Source: CBDAPX01 sp965198725
Lineage (GTDB): Bacteria; Pseudomonadota; Alphaproteobacteria; Rhodobacterales; Rhodobacteraceae
Direction: 5' to 3'
DNA: 64,000 nt
Assembly: GCA_965198725.1 (NCBI GenBank)
Contig: CBDAPX010000001.1
Span: 1,426,001 to 1,490,000, forward strand
Below are positions 8,093-16,010 of this stretch, piece by piece; the stretch's first letter is position 1; each line of letters opens with the position of its first letter. A program made the position numbers and the translations under genes. Below the pieces are notes generated by a model, which was not told the origin of the DNA, searched no databases, and saw only the letters and a list, made by a program, of their open reading frames with translations.

Positions 8093-9195
8093 AAATCACC
8101 CGTATCCGCGTGTTCCAAACCGATCTTCCATACGTCGGCGGGGCGTATCGTTGGGGCGCTGGTAATGCCATTGAGGTGGCACAGGCCAGCGTCGTGCTGA
8201 TCGACACAGATGCCGGTCTGCAGGGGTGTGGCGAATTCACCCCATGCGGTGAAAACTATATGGTGGCCCACTCCGAGGGTGTGCCGGCCTTGCTGCGGCT
8301 TGTCGGACAACAGCTGTTGGGCGAGGATCCACGAGACGTCGCCCGGATCGAGGCGCTGATGGACCACTTGGTGCAAGGGCACGGCTATGCCAAGGCGCCG
8401 ATTGATGCGGCATGCTGGGATATTCTTGGCCAATCGCTCGACGTGCCGCTGTGGCGGCTTTGGGGGGGCAAGCTGACCGATGGCGCGCCGATGTACCGCG
8501 TCGCACCGCAGAACACGCCCGAAGAAACCAGAGCCGAGATGAACCGGTATCGCGATCAGGGGTATCGGCAATTTCAGATCAAGGTTGGCGCAAACTGGGC
8601 CGAAGATATCGACCGCATCCACGCCACAGTTCCCTTGCTGAACCCCGGTGAAAAGGCGATGGCCGATGCCAATCAGGGATGGCGCGTTGACGATGCCTTG
8701 CGGGTGGCGCGCGCCACGCGGGATCTCGATTATATTTTTGAACAACCCTGCTTCACCTACGAAGAGTGCCAGCATGTGCGCGCACGCACTGATTTGCCGA
8801 TGAAGCTGGACGAATGCGTCACGGGAATGCGCGCCGTGCATCGCATTGTCGAAGATCGCGGGGCCGAGCTGGTCTGCCTGAAAATCTCGAACCTTGGTGG
8901 TTTGTCCAAAGCGCGACGAGTCCGTGACTACCTGGTTGAAAACCGTTTTCCCGTCGTCGCCGAAGACACGTGGGGCGGCGAAATTGCCAGCGCCGCCTTG
9001 GCCCATTTTGCCGCCACAACCCCACCCGAATACCTGCACAACACAACGGATCTGATGAATTACAACACCCGTTCCACCGGCATCGGTGGCCCAACTGCGC
9101 GCGATGGCAAACTCTATGCCAGTGATGCGCCCGGCCTTGGTGTCAAACCGGATTTTGACAGTCTTGGCGCACCGGTTCTGGAGTTTGCGGCATGA
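8089..9195 (+). CDS. Enolase-superfamily (MR/MLE) racemase/epimerase, paralogue 1
   Basis: A 368-residue protein with an alpha+beta capping domain (residues 1-125) and a TIM barrel. The active-site set is complete: Lys165 (FQIKVG, strand 2), metal ligands Asp193 (DANQG), Glu218 (FEQPC) and Asp241 (LDE), and Lys265 (LKISNLGG, strand 6). Opposed lysines across the barrel support 1,1-proton transfer, as in N-succinylamino-acid racemases, dipeptide epimerases and hydroxyproline-betaine 2-epimerase (HpbD). HpbD likewise has the QIK-G and KLTRIGG arrangement. The carboxylate pair EDTWGG on the later strand is present. First of three tandem paralogues, joined to the cupin gene by ATGA. The substrate is inferred only as an alpha-chiral carboxylate, perhaps a betaine. 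Confidence 0.85.
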   Translation: MKITRIRVFQTDLPYVGGAYRWGAGNAIEVAQASVVLIDTDAGLQGCGEFTPCGENYMVAHSEGVPALLRLVGQQLLGEDPRDVARIEALMDHLVQGHGYAKAPIDAACWDILGQSLDVPLWRLWGGKLTDGAPMYRVAPQNTPEETRAEMNRYRDQGYRQFQIKVGANWAEDIDRIHATVPLLNPGEKAMADANQGWRVDDALRVARATRDLDYIFEQPCFTYEECQHVRARTDLPMKLDECVTGMRAVHRIVEDRGAELVCLKISNLGGLSKARRVRDYLVENRFPVVAEDTWGGEIASAALAHFAATTPPEYLHNTTDLMNYNTRSTGIGGPTARDGKLYASDAPGLGVKPDFDSLGAPVLEFAA

Positions 9196-10301
9196 AGATC
9201 ACCAGGATCACCGTCTATCAGGTCAACCTGCCGCTAGAGCACCCGTATTGGCTGTCTGGCGGACGGCTGAAATTCGAGGTGCTGGATGCAACGCTCATCA
9301 AGTTGGACACGGATGTCGGTCTCACGGGGTGGGGAGAGGGTACGCCGTGGGGCCATACCTATGTCCCGGCACATGGGCCGGGCATTCGGGCCGGGATTGA
9401 AACGATGGCCCCGTTTATATTGGGCCTAGATCCAGCCCAGGTTCTGACCGTCGAACGGGCCATGGATCTTGCCTTGCCCGGCCATCTTTATGCCAAATCG
9501 CCCATCGACATGGCGTGCTGGGATATCGCCGGGCAGGCCGCAGGCAAGCCGATTGCCGACCTGATGGGCGGCGGGTCGCGCACGCCACGGCCCATTGCGT
9601 CGTCCGTAGGGGCCAAGACGGTCGAAGAAACCCGCGCGGTGGTCGACCGGTATCGTCAGCGTGGCTATGTCGCCCATTCGGTCAAAATCGGCGGCGACGT
9701 GGAACGGGATATCGCCCGGATCCGCGATATGGAAAGCATCCGACGCCCCGGTGAAATCGTGCTTTATGACGTGAACCGTGGCTGGACCCGTCAACAAGCG
9801 CTGCGCGTTATGCCCGCGACCGAGGATTTGCACGTGATGTTTGAACAGCCTTGTGAAACGCTGGATGACATCGCCGCAATCCGCCCTTTGCATTCCGCCC
9901 CGGTCAGCGTTGATGAAACCCTCGTCACACTGCAAGACGCCACGCGTATTGCCCGCGACGGGCTGGCCGAGGTGTTCGGGATCAAACTCAACCGTGTGGG
10001 GGGCCTAACCAAAGCAGCCCGGATGCGCGACATCGCGTTGGCCCATGGCATCGATATGTTCGTGATGGCTACCGGGGGCAGTGTTCTGGCCGATGCCGAA
10101 GCATTGCATCTGTCGGCCACGATCCCGGACGACAATTGTCATGCGGTCTGGGCCTGTCAGGACATGTTGACGACCGATATCGCCTCTGGTCGCGAGCCCC
10201 GCAATGTGGATGGCCATTTGACCCTGACCGATGCGCCCGGGCTGGGCGTGCACCCTGATGAAGATCAACTTGGCAACCCGGTTGCCACCTATCGACTGTA
10301 A
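9192..10301 (+). CDS. Enolase-superfamily (MR/MLE) enzyme, paralogue 2 (divergent barrel end)
   Basis: A 369-residue paralogue of its neighbours. Lys165 (HSVKIG), Asp193 (YDVNRG), Glu218 (FEQPC), Asp241 (VDE) and Lys265 (IKLNRVGG) all fall at exactly the same residue numbers as in paralogue 1, so proton-transfer chemistry appears intact. The strand that reads EDTWGG in paralogues 1 and 3 is MATGGS here, so an acidic pair lining the pocket has been lost and the substrate is likely different. The 20s loop, which closes the site and sets specificity, also differs (HPYWLSGGRLKFE). It overlaps paralogue 1 by 4 bp and lies 5 bp before paralogue 3. Confidence 0.83.
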   Translation: MKITRITVYQVNLPLEHPYWLSGGRLKFEVLDATLIKLDTDVGLTGWGEGTPWGHTYVPAHGPGIRAGIETMAPFILGLDPAQVLTVERAMDLALPGHLYAKSPIDMACWDIAGQAAGKPIADLMGGGSRTPRPIASSVGAKTVEETRAVVDRYRQRGYVAHSVKIGGDVERDIARIRDMESIRRPGEIVLYDVNRGWTRQQALRVMPATEDLHVMFEQPCETLDDIAAIRPLHSAPVSVDETLVTLQDATRIARDGLAEVFGIKLNRVGGLTKAARMRDIALAHGIDMFVMATGGSVLADAEALHLSATIPDDNCHAVWACQDMLTTDIASGREPRNVDGHLTLTDAPGLGVHPDEDQLGNPVATYRL

Positions 10302-10306
10302 GACAC

Positions 10307-11410
10307 ATGAAGATCACCCGCGTATCTGCTTGGCACGTGCCGCTCACCTCGCTTGAAACCTATTACATGGCGGACGGCAAAACCTGCGACACGGTGGAAA
10401 CGGTCGTATTGGCCGTGGAAACCGATACAGGCCTGACCGGTTGGGGAGAGGTCTGTCCAATCCCCCATTACCTGCCCGCCTATGCCCGTGGCGTGGTGCC
10501 TGCATTGACGGAACTTGCCCCGGTCTTGCTCGGGGCCGATCCGATCGGGCCAGAGGCACTGATGGCCAAGGCAGACGCCTATTTGCAAGGGCATGTCTAT
10601 GCTAAATCTGCGCTCGACATCGCGCTTTGGGATCTGACCGGGCAGGCAGCCGGTCTGCCGCTTTACCGCCTGTTAGGTGGTCGCCACGCCGCCGACATGC
10701 CGCTTTGCCATTCGATCACCTGCGTGGCACCGGACGAAATGGTGCGCATTGCCAAAGACGCCCAGGCCAAGGGCATGACCCAGTTTCAGGCAAAGCTGGG
10801 GGCAGATGCGGATTGGCAGGCGGATGTCGAACGGCTGATAAAGGTGCGCGAGGCGGTGGGCCCGGGTCCGCTTGTCTATGGCGATTGGAACTGTGGGGCG
10901 ACCTCGCTTGAGGCCACGCGTGTGGCCCGCGCGGTTCAGCATCTCGACATCATGATCGAACAGCCCTGCACCACGATCGAGGATTGTACCCGCGTGCGCA
11001 ATGCGTCCGGTTTGCCCATGAAGCTCGACGAGGTCGCGCATGATACCGCGTCGCTTTTGCAAGCGCACCAGCTGGGCTGCATGGATGCGGTGGCGGTGAA
11101 GCTCTCCAAATTCGGCGGTCTGTCCGCATCCCGTAAGGCGCGCGATCTCAGCCTTTATCTCGGCGCCAAGATGTGCGTCGAGGATACATGGGGATCCGAC
11201 ATCACCACCGCGGCCCTGCTGCACCTTGCCGCCTCAACCCCGCCCAACCAAGTCCTGAATACCTGTGACCTGTCGGGCTACGTCACCCCGCGCCTTGCAC
11301 CGGATTGTCCAACCCGGTCCAATGGCTGCATCGCCCCCCCCGAGGGCACCGGTCTTGGCATCACGCCGGACCGCGATGTTCTTGGCACCCCTGATTTAGT
11401 GCTCGACTGA
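10307..11410 (+). CDS. Enolase-superfamily (MR/MLE) racemase/epimerase, paralogue 3
   Basis: A 367-residue paralogue with Lys163 (FQAKLG), Asp193 (YGDWN), Glu218 (IEQPC), Asp241 (LDE) and Lys265 (VKLSKFGG), plus the EDTWGS strand. The barrel features therefore match paralogue 1 more than paralogue 2. The specificity loop near residue 20 reads SLETYYMADGKTCD, unlike either neighbour, which argues for three different or sequential substrates rather than simple gene dosage. It is separated from paralogue 2 by 5 bp and from the downstream aminotransferase by 13 bp, which holds a good ribosome-binding site (AAGGAG). Confidence 0.84.
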   Translation: MKITRVSAWHVPLTSLETYYMADGKTCDTVETVVLAVETDTGLTGWGEVCPIPHYLPAYARGVVPALTELAPVLLGADPIGPEALMAKADAYLQGHVYAKSALDIALWDLTGQAAGLPLYRLLGGRHAADMPLCHSITCVAPDEMVRIAKDAQAKGMTQFQAKLGADADWQADVERLIKVREAVGPGPLVYGDWNCGATSLEATRVARAVQHLDIMIEQPCTTIEDCTRVRNASGLPMKLDEVAHDTASLLQAHQLGCMDAVAVKLSKFGGLSASRKARDLSLYLGAKMCVEDTWGSDITTAALLHLAASTPPNQVLNTCDLSGYVTPRLAPDCPTRSNGCIAPPEGTGLGITPDRDVLGTPDLVLD

Positions 11411-11423
11411 AGGAGATATTCCC

Positions 11424-12707
11424 ATGCTGACCAGCACGTCCCAATCCGACTGGCAAACGCGCGCGCGTGACGTTTTTCCCGGCGGTGGCTTTGGCAATTT
11501 CGATCCGTCCTTTTTCATTCGCGAAGGCAAGGGCAGCCGCGTCTGGGACGAAGACGGGCGCGAATATGTCGACCTTCTGATCGGCTCTGGCCCAATGCTC
11601 TTGGGCCATGGCCACCCCGAGGTGCTGGAGGCCGTTGCAGAGCAAATGCCAAAGGGCATGACCTTCTTTGCCAATAACGCGGCTGGTGTCGAACTTGCCG
11701 AAGAGATCATCCGCGCCGTCCCGTGCGCCGAACAGGTCCGCTATGTCAGCTCAGGCGGGGAGGCGGATATGTACGCCATCCGCGCCGCGCGCGCCTTCAC
11801 GGGCCGCGACAAGATCGTCAAATTCGAAGGCGGCTATCACGGGATGAGCGCCGAGGCACAGATGAGCCTTGCACCCTCCCGGATGGAAAACTTCCCCCAA
11901 GCTGTCCCTGACAGCGCTGGCATCCCCGAAGCGGTCCGCGCCGAGATGCTCATCGCGTCGTTCAACGATCCTGAATACATCCGCTCGCTCTTGGCGCAGC
12001 ACGGGGATCAGGTTGCCGGGATCATCGTGGAACCCTTGCAACGGATAATCCCGCCCATGCCCGGCTTCCTTCAGCTTTTGCGGGAAGAGGCCGACAAATA
12101 CGGCATCGTTCTCATCTTTGACGAGGTGGTGACCGGGTTCCGCTTTGCCTATGGCGGCGCTCAGGAACTTTACGGGGTGACCCCGGACCTCTGCACGCTT
12201 GGCAAAATCATCGGCGGTGGCTTCCCGCTCGCCGCCATCGCGGGCCGCCGGGATATTATGGCGCATTTCGACAAGGCGACCGTGGGCGCGGATAAATGGA
12301 TGATGCAACTGGGGACGCTTTCGGGCAATCCGGTTGCCGCGGTTGCGGGCCTCAAAACCATGGAAATCCTGCGCTGCGAGGGTCAGTTTGACACGCTGCG
12401 GGCCTATGGCAAACGGCTAATGGCGCTAGGCCAGGCCGCATTGGAAAAACACGGCATCCCGCATCAGATTGTCGGAGATCCTGCGCTCTTTGAATTTGTC
12501 TTCGCGGATTACACCGTGCGCGATTACCGCGATGTTTTTCGCGCCAACACCGCCCAATCTGCGCGCTTCAACAAGGTGTTGACCGAACATGGGCTCTTCA
12601 AGTCGCCTGGCAAAACCTACCCGTGCCTTGCGTTGACAGAGGCGGATTTCGACCTCGCGGCCACCGCTTACGACGCAGCTGCCGAGGCCGTCGCAAAAGA
12701 CAGCTGA
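11424..12707 (+). CDS. Class III PLP aminotransferase (glutamate-1-semialdehyde aminomutase-like)
   Basis: A 427-residue fold-type I PLP enzyme. The PLP phosphate contact SSGGEADMYAIRAAR lies near residue 111, the D-x-V-T motif IFDEVVTGFR near 231, and the Schiff-base lysine in TLGKIIGGGFPL near 257. GSA-type aminomutases (HemL) share this architecture, but HemL is normally a lone tetrapyrrole gene. Membership of a seven-gene catabolic operon, and the unusual SGGEAD in place of the usual SGTEA, argue for an aminotransferase or 2,3-aminomutase acting on the pathway's amino acid product. The stop codon is followed directly by the post-stop repeat element. Confidence 0.8.
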   Translation: MLTSTSQSDWQTRARDVFPGGGFGNFDPSFFIREGKGSRVWDEDGREYVDLLIGSGPMLLGHGHPEVLEAVAEQMPKGMTFFANNAAGVELAEEIIRAVPCAEQVRYVSSGGEADMYAIRAARAFTGRDKIVKFEGGYHGMSAEAQMSLAPSRMENFPQAVPDSAGIPEAVRAEMLIASFNDPEYIRSLLAQHGDQVAGIIVEPLQRIIPPMPGFLQLLREEADKYGIVLIFDEVVTGFRFAYGGAQELYGVTPDLCTLGKIIGGGFPLAAIAGRRDIMAHFDKATVGADKWMMQLGTLSGNPVAAVAGLKTMEILRCEGQFDTLRAYGKRLMALGQAALEKHGIPHQIVGDPALFEFVFADYTVRDYRDVFRANTAQSARFNKVLTEHGLFKSPGKTYPCLALTEADFDLAATAYDAAAEAVAKDS

Positions 12708-12765
12708 CGCTTCTTTCTTGTGCAAAATACACCGGGGGAGGCCGCAGGCCGGGGGCAGCGCCCCC
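12708..12765 (+). repeat. Post-stop repeat element, copy 1 (T-rich block + G+C hairpins)
   Basis: Immediately after the TGA comes CGCTTCTTTCTTGTGCAAAA then TACACCGGGGGAGG. Two nested G+C hairpins follow: GGCC-GCA-GGCC (12740-12750) and GGGGGC-AGC-GCCCCC (12751-12765). The same T-rich block occurs behind two other rightward genes (15944 and 41026) and, in modified form, before ureB (23272). It sits between convergent genes and may act in termination or mRNA 3'-end stability. Confidence 0.6.
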
Positions 12766-12781
12766 AGCTCGCTCCGGCCGC

Positions 12782-13732
12782 CTAACGCGGCGAAACGGGT
12801 CCTTCCGTGTGATCGCGATAAACCGGGTTCAGCCAGGCGCGCTTGCCGGCGGCATCAATGATGGTGATCCGCATCCAAGGCGAGCGATGGAATCGCTCCA
12901 ACGGCAGCTTGGTTCGGGTCATGCTATGGCCATGCACCGCCGTTGTGGCCGATCCATGCCCTTGCACGATCACCGTCGCTACAGCTGTGGTTTCAACCGT
13001 CACATGGCGCTCTTCCCAGATGACATTTACGAATTCCGGCCCTTGGCTGGCATAGTGGTGTCCCGCTTTCAGCGCGGCCAACAACGCCTCGGGTTCATTG
13101 GCTTCGGCCTTGACCATCACCCAGCCACCAAAATGGTCCGGCTCGGAAAAATGCGCATCATCGGTGGCGCAGAGGGTCAATTGTCGCCCTTCGCTCAGCA
13201 ATTGATCCAGCGTGTAAAACCCATGCGGCCGATCACAGGCGGTCGCGCATCCGTGGTTATAGACTTCCACCGCATGCGCGGCTTCAAGGCCGGGCGCGTC
13301 TTCGGTCGTCAAACCGGACCATTCCGGATGCGCGATGGCGACAAACGCGCCTGCATCCCGCGCGCGCTGGGCCAGCTCGGCGCCGCTTTCCTGATCTTCG
13401 ATAGGTAGAAAATGAGGCGAATTCGACGCTGCGAAATCCTCGGGCAGCCCAACCGCCAATATATGCCACGACTCGCCGTTTTCCATTGCGCCGGAATGCA
13501 ATTCGGCTCCGATGATCGTGGTAAACTGGTCATCCCGAAACGGCTTGGTATCCGTGATCGGATAGCCATAAAGCCCGATGAAATGATCCGTCAATGCGAT
13601 GAAATCATACCCTTCGGCCTTGTACCGGCGGCACACTTCTTCTGGCTCCAACACGCCATCCGATCGTGTCGAATGTGTATGCAGATTGCCGCGCCAAAAC
13701 GTCCCCGGTGCGGCGAACATTGCGTCTGTCAT
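12782..13732 (-). CDS. PHP-domain phosphoesterase-like protein
   Basis: A 316-residue protein. The metal-binding motifs of the PHP fold are visible: HTHSTRSDG at about residues 17-25, IALTDH near 49, AIAHPE near 125, EVYNHG near 146 and ATDDAH near 175. PHP domains hydrolyse phosphomonoesters or phosphodiesters with a trinuclear metal centre; relatives range from histidinol-phosphatase to DNA polymerase editing domains and 3',5'-nucleotide phosphatases. About 110 further residues form an unassigned C-terminal beta-rich region. Start at 13732 is preceded by GGGAGAG; a longer frame reaching 14161 would overlap the divergent HAD gene. It ends in TAG, showing that TAG is an ordinary terminator in this genome. 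Confidence 0.75.
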   Translation of the reverse strand: MTDAMFAAPGTFWRGNLHTHSTRSDGVLEPEEVCRRYKAEGYDFIALTDHFIGLYGYPITDTKPFRDDQFTTIIGAELHSGAMENGESWHILAVGLPEDFAASNSPHFLPIEDQESGAELAQRARDAGAFVAIAHPEWSGLTTEDAPGLEAAHAVEVYNHGCATACDRPHGFYTLDQLLSEGRQLTLCATDDAHFSEPDHFGGWVMVKAEANEPEALLAALKAGHHYASQGPEFVNVIWEERHVTVETTAVATVIVQGHGSATTAVHGHSMTRTKLPLERFHRSPWMRITIIDAAGKRAWLNPVYRDHTEGPVSPR

Positions 13733-13921
13733 ATCTCTCTCCCTTGCCTGCCGGACCGTCTTTCCAACACGCGTGTCACGACTTCGTGACAGGGAAATTT
13801 TGCGGCGTCCAGTCTCCAGATCTGAAAGATGACTTGCACGCATTGATTTGACGCTTTGTGGCTTTCGAACCGCGGCCAGAGATGCCACTCTGGTGACAGC
13901 AAAGACGATTTGACGAACCTC

Positions 13922-14704
13922 ATGACCCAGCCGCCACCTGCGCTCGTTTTTTCTGATCTCGATGGTACCTTGCTGGACCATGATACCTACAGCTGGCAGG
14001 CTGCCGAACCTATGCTGGTGCGGCTCAAATCCCTTGGCGTCCCGGTCATCTTGGCAAGCTCCAAAACCGCGCCGGAAATGGCAGTTCTGCGGACGGCGAT
14101 GGATTTGGGACCTGTTCCCATGATCTGCGAAAACGGCGCCGGTCTGGTCTCTGCAACACACGTGTTGGACGACCGAACAGAGTATTTCGACCTCAGGGCC
14201 AAATTGGATCAGGTCCCGTCAGACTTGCGGATGGCCTTTACCGGGTTTGGCGATATGTCCGTGGATCAGATCATCGCTGCAACCGGCCTTCCCCCCGCAA
14301 GCGCCGCTTTGGCGGCCGAGCGCGGGTTTTCCGAACCCGGGCTTTGGTCTGGCGATGAGGCCGGGCTGCAGGCCTTTCTGTCCTGCCTGAAAGCCTCGGG
14401 TATTGCGGCGCGCCGCGGGGGGCGTTTCCTCACCCTCAGTTTCGGAAAAACCAAAGCCGATCGCATGGCCGACATTCAGGCGATGTTCCCGCCCTGCGCC
14501 ACCATCGCGCTGGGCGATGCGCCCAACGATGTCGAAATGCTGGTCGCGGCGGATCACGGTGTGATCATCGCAAACCCATCCCACGCCGCGCTGCCGCAAC
14601 TGCCCGGAGAGAAGGCAGGGCGCATCATCCGCAGCAAAAAACCGGGTCCACACGGTTGGACAGAAGGTCTTTCAATCGTACTCTCAAAACTCGAGCTCAT
14701 ATAA
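13922..14704 (+). CDS. HAD-IIB phosphatase, mannosyl/glucosyl-3-phosphoglycerate phosphatase-like
   Basis: A 260-residue haloacid-dehalogenase-type hydrolase with motif I FSDLDGTLLD at residues 11-20 (nucleophile Asp13 in D-x-D), motif II SSKT near 48 and motif IV ALGDAPNDVEML near 199. The C2-type cap and length fit the MpgP/YedP group, which dephosphorylates mannosyl- or glucosyl-3-phosphoglycerate. The next gene, 15 bp downstream, encodes a GT81-like synthase that would make that phosphate ester, so the pair forms a two-step osmolyte pathway. Start at MTQPPP was chosen because homology begins there; it has only a weak ribosome-binding site. Confidence 0.75.
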   Translation: MTQPPPALVFSDLDGTLLDHDTYSWQAAEPMLVRLKSLGVPVILASSKTAPEMAVLRTAMDLGPVPMICENGAGLVSATHVLDDRTEYFDLRAKLDQVPSDLRMAFTGFGDMSVDQIIAATGLPPASAALAAERGFSEPGLWSGDEAGLQAFLSCLKASGIAARRGGRFLTLSFGKTKADRMADIQAMFPPCATIALGDAPNDVEMLVAADHGVIIANPSHAALPQLPGEKAGRIIRSKKPGPHGWTEGLSIVLSKLELI

Positions 14705-14719
14705 CAAACAGGCCCTGCC

Positions 14720-15943
14720 ATGGCGGATTTTCATCAAAACGGGAACATTGCAACGCTGCACAACCTTCGATCTGCCAGCGATGATCTGTTGACGCATAGC
14801 CTGACAACCATCGCCGAAACGCGCCGCATCAGCCTGATCCTGCCATCGCTCTATTCCGAGCTTGAAGCGCCCGCGCTGTCCCACATCGTCGACGAGCTGT
14901 CCGAGGTGCCCTACTTGCACCGGATCATCATCGGTCTCGATCAAGCCACTTCCAGCCAATACCGCCACGCGATTCAGTATTTCAGCCGCCTGCCACAGAG
15001 CCATGTTGTCATCTGGAACGACAGCCCCCGGCAAAAAGCCATCGGCGCACGGCTCGAAGGCATGGGGCTTTACCCGTCCGAGCCGGGCAAAGGGAAAAAC
15101 GTCTGGTCCTGCCTGGGCTATCTCATGGCCTGTCAGGACAGCGCGGTTGTCGCGATCCATGATTGTGACATCACAACATATTCCAAGGATATGCTGGCCC
15201 GGCTTGTCTATCCCGTCGCGAACCCGAATTTCCCCTATCAACTGTCAAAAGGGTATTACCCCCGCGTGGGTGACGGCAAAATGAACGGCCGCGTGACGCG
15301 CCTTTTGGTCAGCCCGCTTTTGATCGCCCTCAAAAAGGTGATCGGCGATCGCGATTACATCGATTACCTGCGCAGCTTTCGGTATCCTATTTCCGGTGAA
15401 TTCGCGATGCGCACCGGCCTTCTACCTGATCTGCGGATCCCATCCGATTGGGGCCTTGAAGTCGGCGTTCTGTCAGAGGCATGGCGCAACCTTGGACCGA
15501 AATCCGTCTGTCAGGTCGAAATCTCTGATGCCTATGATCACAAGCATCAAGAGCTCAGCGCCGAAGATGGCGCCGCAGGTCTGAACCGCATGTCCACGGA
15601 TATCTGCAAGGCGATCTTCCGAAAGCTCGCCGCCGATGGCACGGTCTTCACCACCCATATCTTCTGCACACTCAAAGCCACATATTACCGCTCTGCGCTC
15701 GACCTGCTCGAAAGCTACTACAATGACGCGGCCATGAACGGGCTAACCATTGACCGGCACCGCGAAGAACAATCGATCGAGCTTTTTGCCGACAATATCA
15801 TGCGCGCGGGCGAGGTTTTCCTGTCAAACCCCTCGGAAACACCATTCATCGCAACATGGTCACGCGTCCATGCGGCGGACCCCGACCTGATGGCCGACAT
15901 GCGCCGCGCCACCGCCGAGGATATCGCAGAATTCGGCGGATAA
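14720..15943 (+). CDS. GT81-type glycosyltransferase, glucosyl-3-phosphoglycerate synthase-like
   Basis: A 407-residue GT-A fold enzyme. RISLILPSLYSELE (residue 35 onward) opens the nucleotide-sugar domain, and VVAIHDCDITTY near 149 holds the D-x-D metal motif. PYQLSKGYYPRV and the later SDWGLEVGVLSEAWR match the conserved acceptor region of GpgS/MggS proteins. The expected reaction is NDP-glucose + 3-phosphoglycerate giving glucosyl-3-phosphoglycerate. With the phosphatase upstream and a GH13_18 phosphorylase convergent, this gives synthesis and breakdown of glucosylglycerate, a compatible solute made under salt stress and nitrogen limitation. Donor and acceptor specificity (glucose or mannose) cannot be settled by eye. 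The stop is followed directly by the post-stop repeat. Confidence 0.8.
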   Translation: MADFHQNGNIATLHNLRSASDDLLTHSLTTIAETRRISLILPSLYSELEAPALSHIVDELSEVPYLHRIIIGLDQATSSQYRHAIQYFSRLPQSHVVIWNDSPRQKAIGARLEGMGLYPSEPGKGKNVWSCLGYLMACQDSAVVAIHDCDITTYSKDMLARLVYPVANPNFPYQLSKGYYPRVGDGKMNGRVTRLLVSPLLIALKKVIGDRDYIDYLRSFRYPISGEFAMRTGLLPDLRIPSDWGLEVGVLSEAWRNLGPKSVCQVEISDAYDHKHQELSAEDGAAGLNRMSTDICKAIFRKLAADGTVFTTHIFCTLKATYYRSALDLLESYYNDAAMNGLTIDRHREEQSIELFADNIMRAGEVFLSNPSETPFIATWSRVHAADPDLMADMRRATAEDIAEFGG

Positions 15944-15990
15944 GCTTCTTTCTTGTTCAAAATACCCCCGGGTCCGGGGCAGCGCCCCGG
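15944..15990 (+). repeat. Post-stop repeat element, copy 2
   Basis: Directly after the TAA comes GCTTCTTTCTTGTTCAAAAT then ACCCCCGGGT and a perfect hairpin CCGGGGC-AGC-GCCCCGG (15974-15990). The first 20 bases match copy 1 at 18 positions or more. It lies between convergent genes. Confidence 0.6.
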
Positions 15991-16010
15991 TCCACCACGG
16001 GCCAGCCGCG

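Noticed and set aside
11424..12707. Calling the class III aminotransferase hemL
   Set aside because: It is the last gene of a catabolic operon, and its PLP loop reads SGGEAD rather than the usual form; a housekeeping tetrapyrrole gene is unlikely here.
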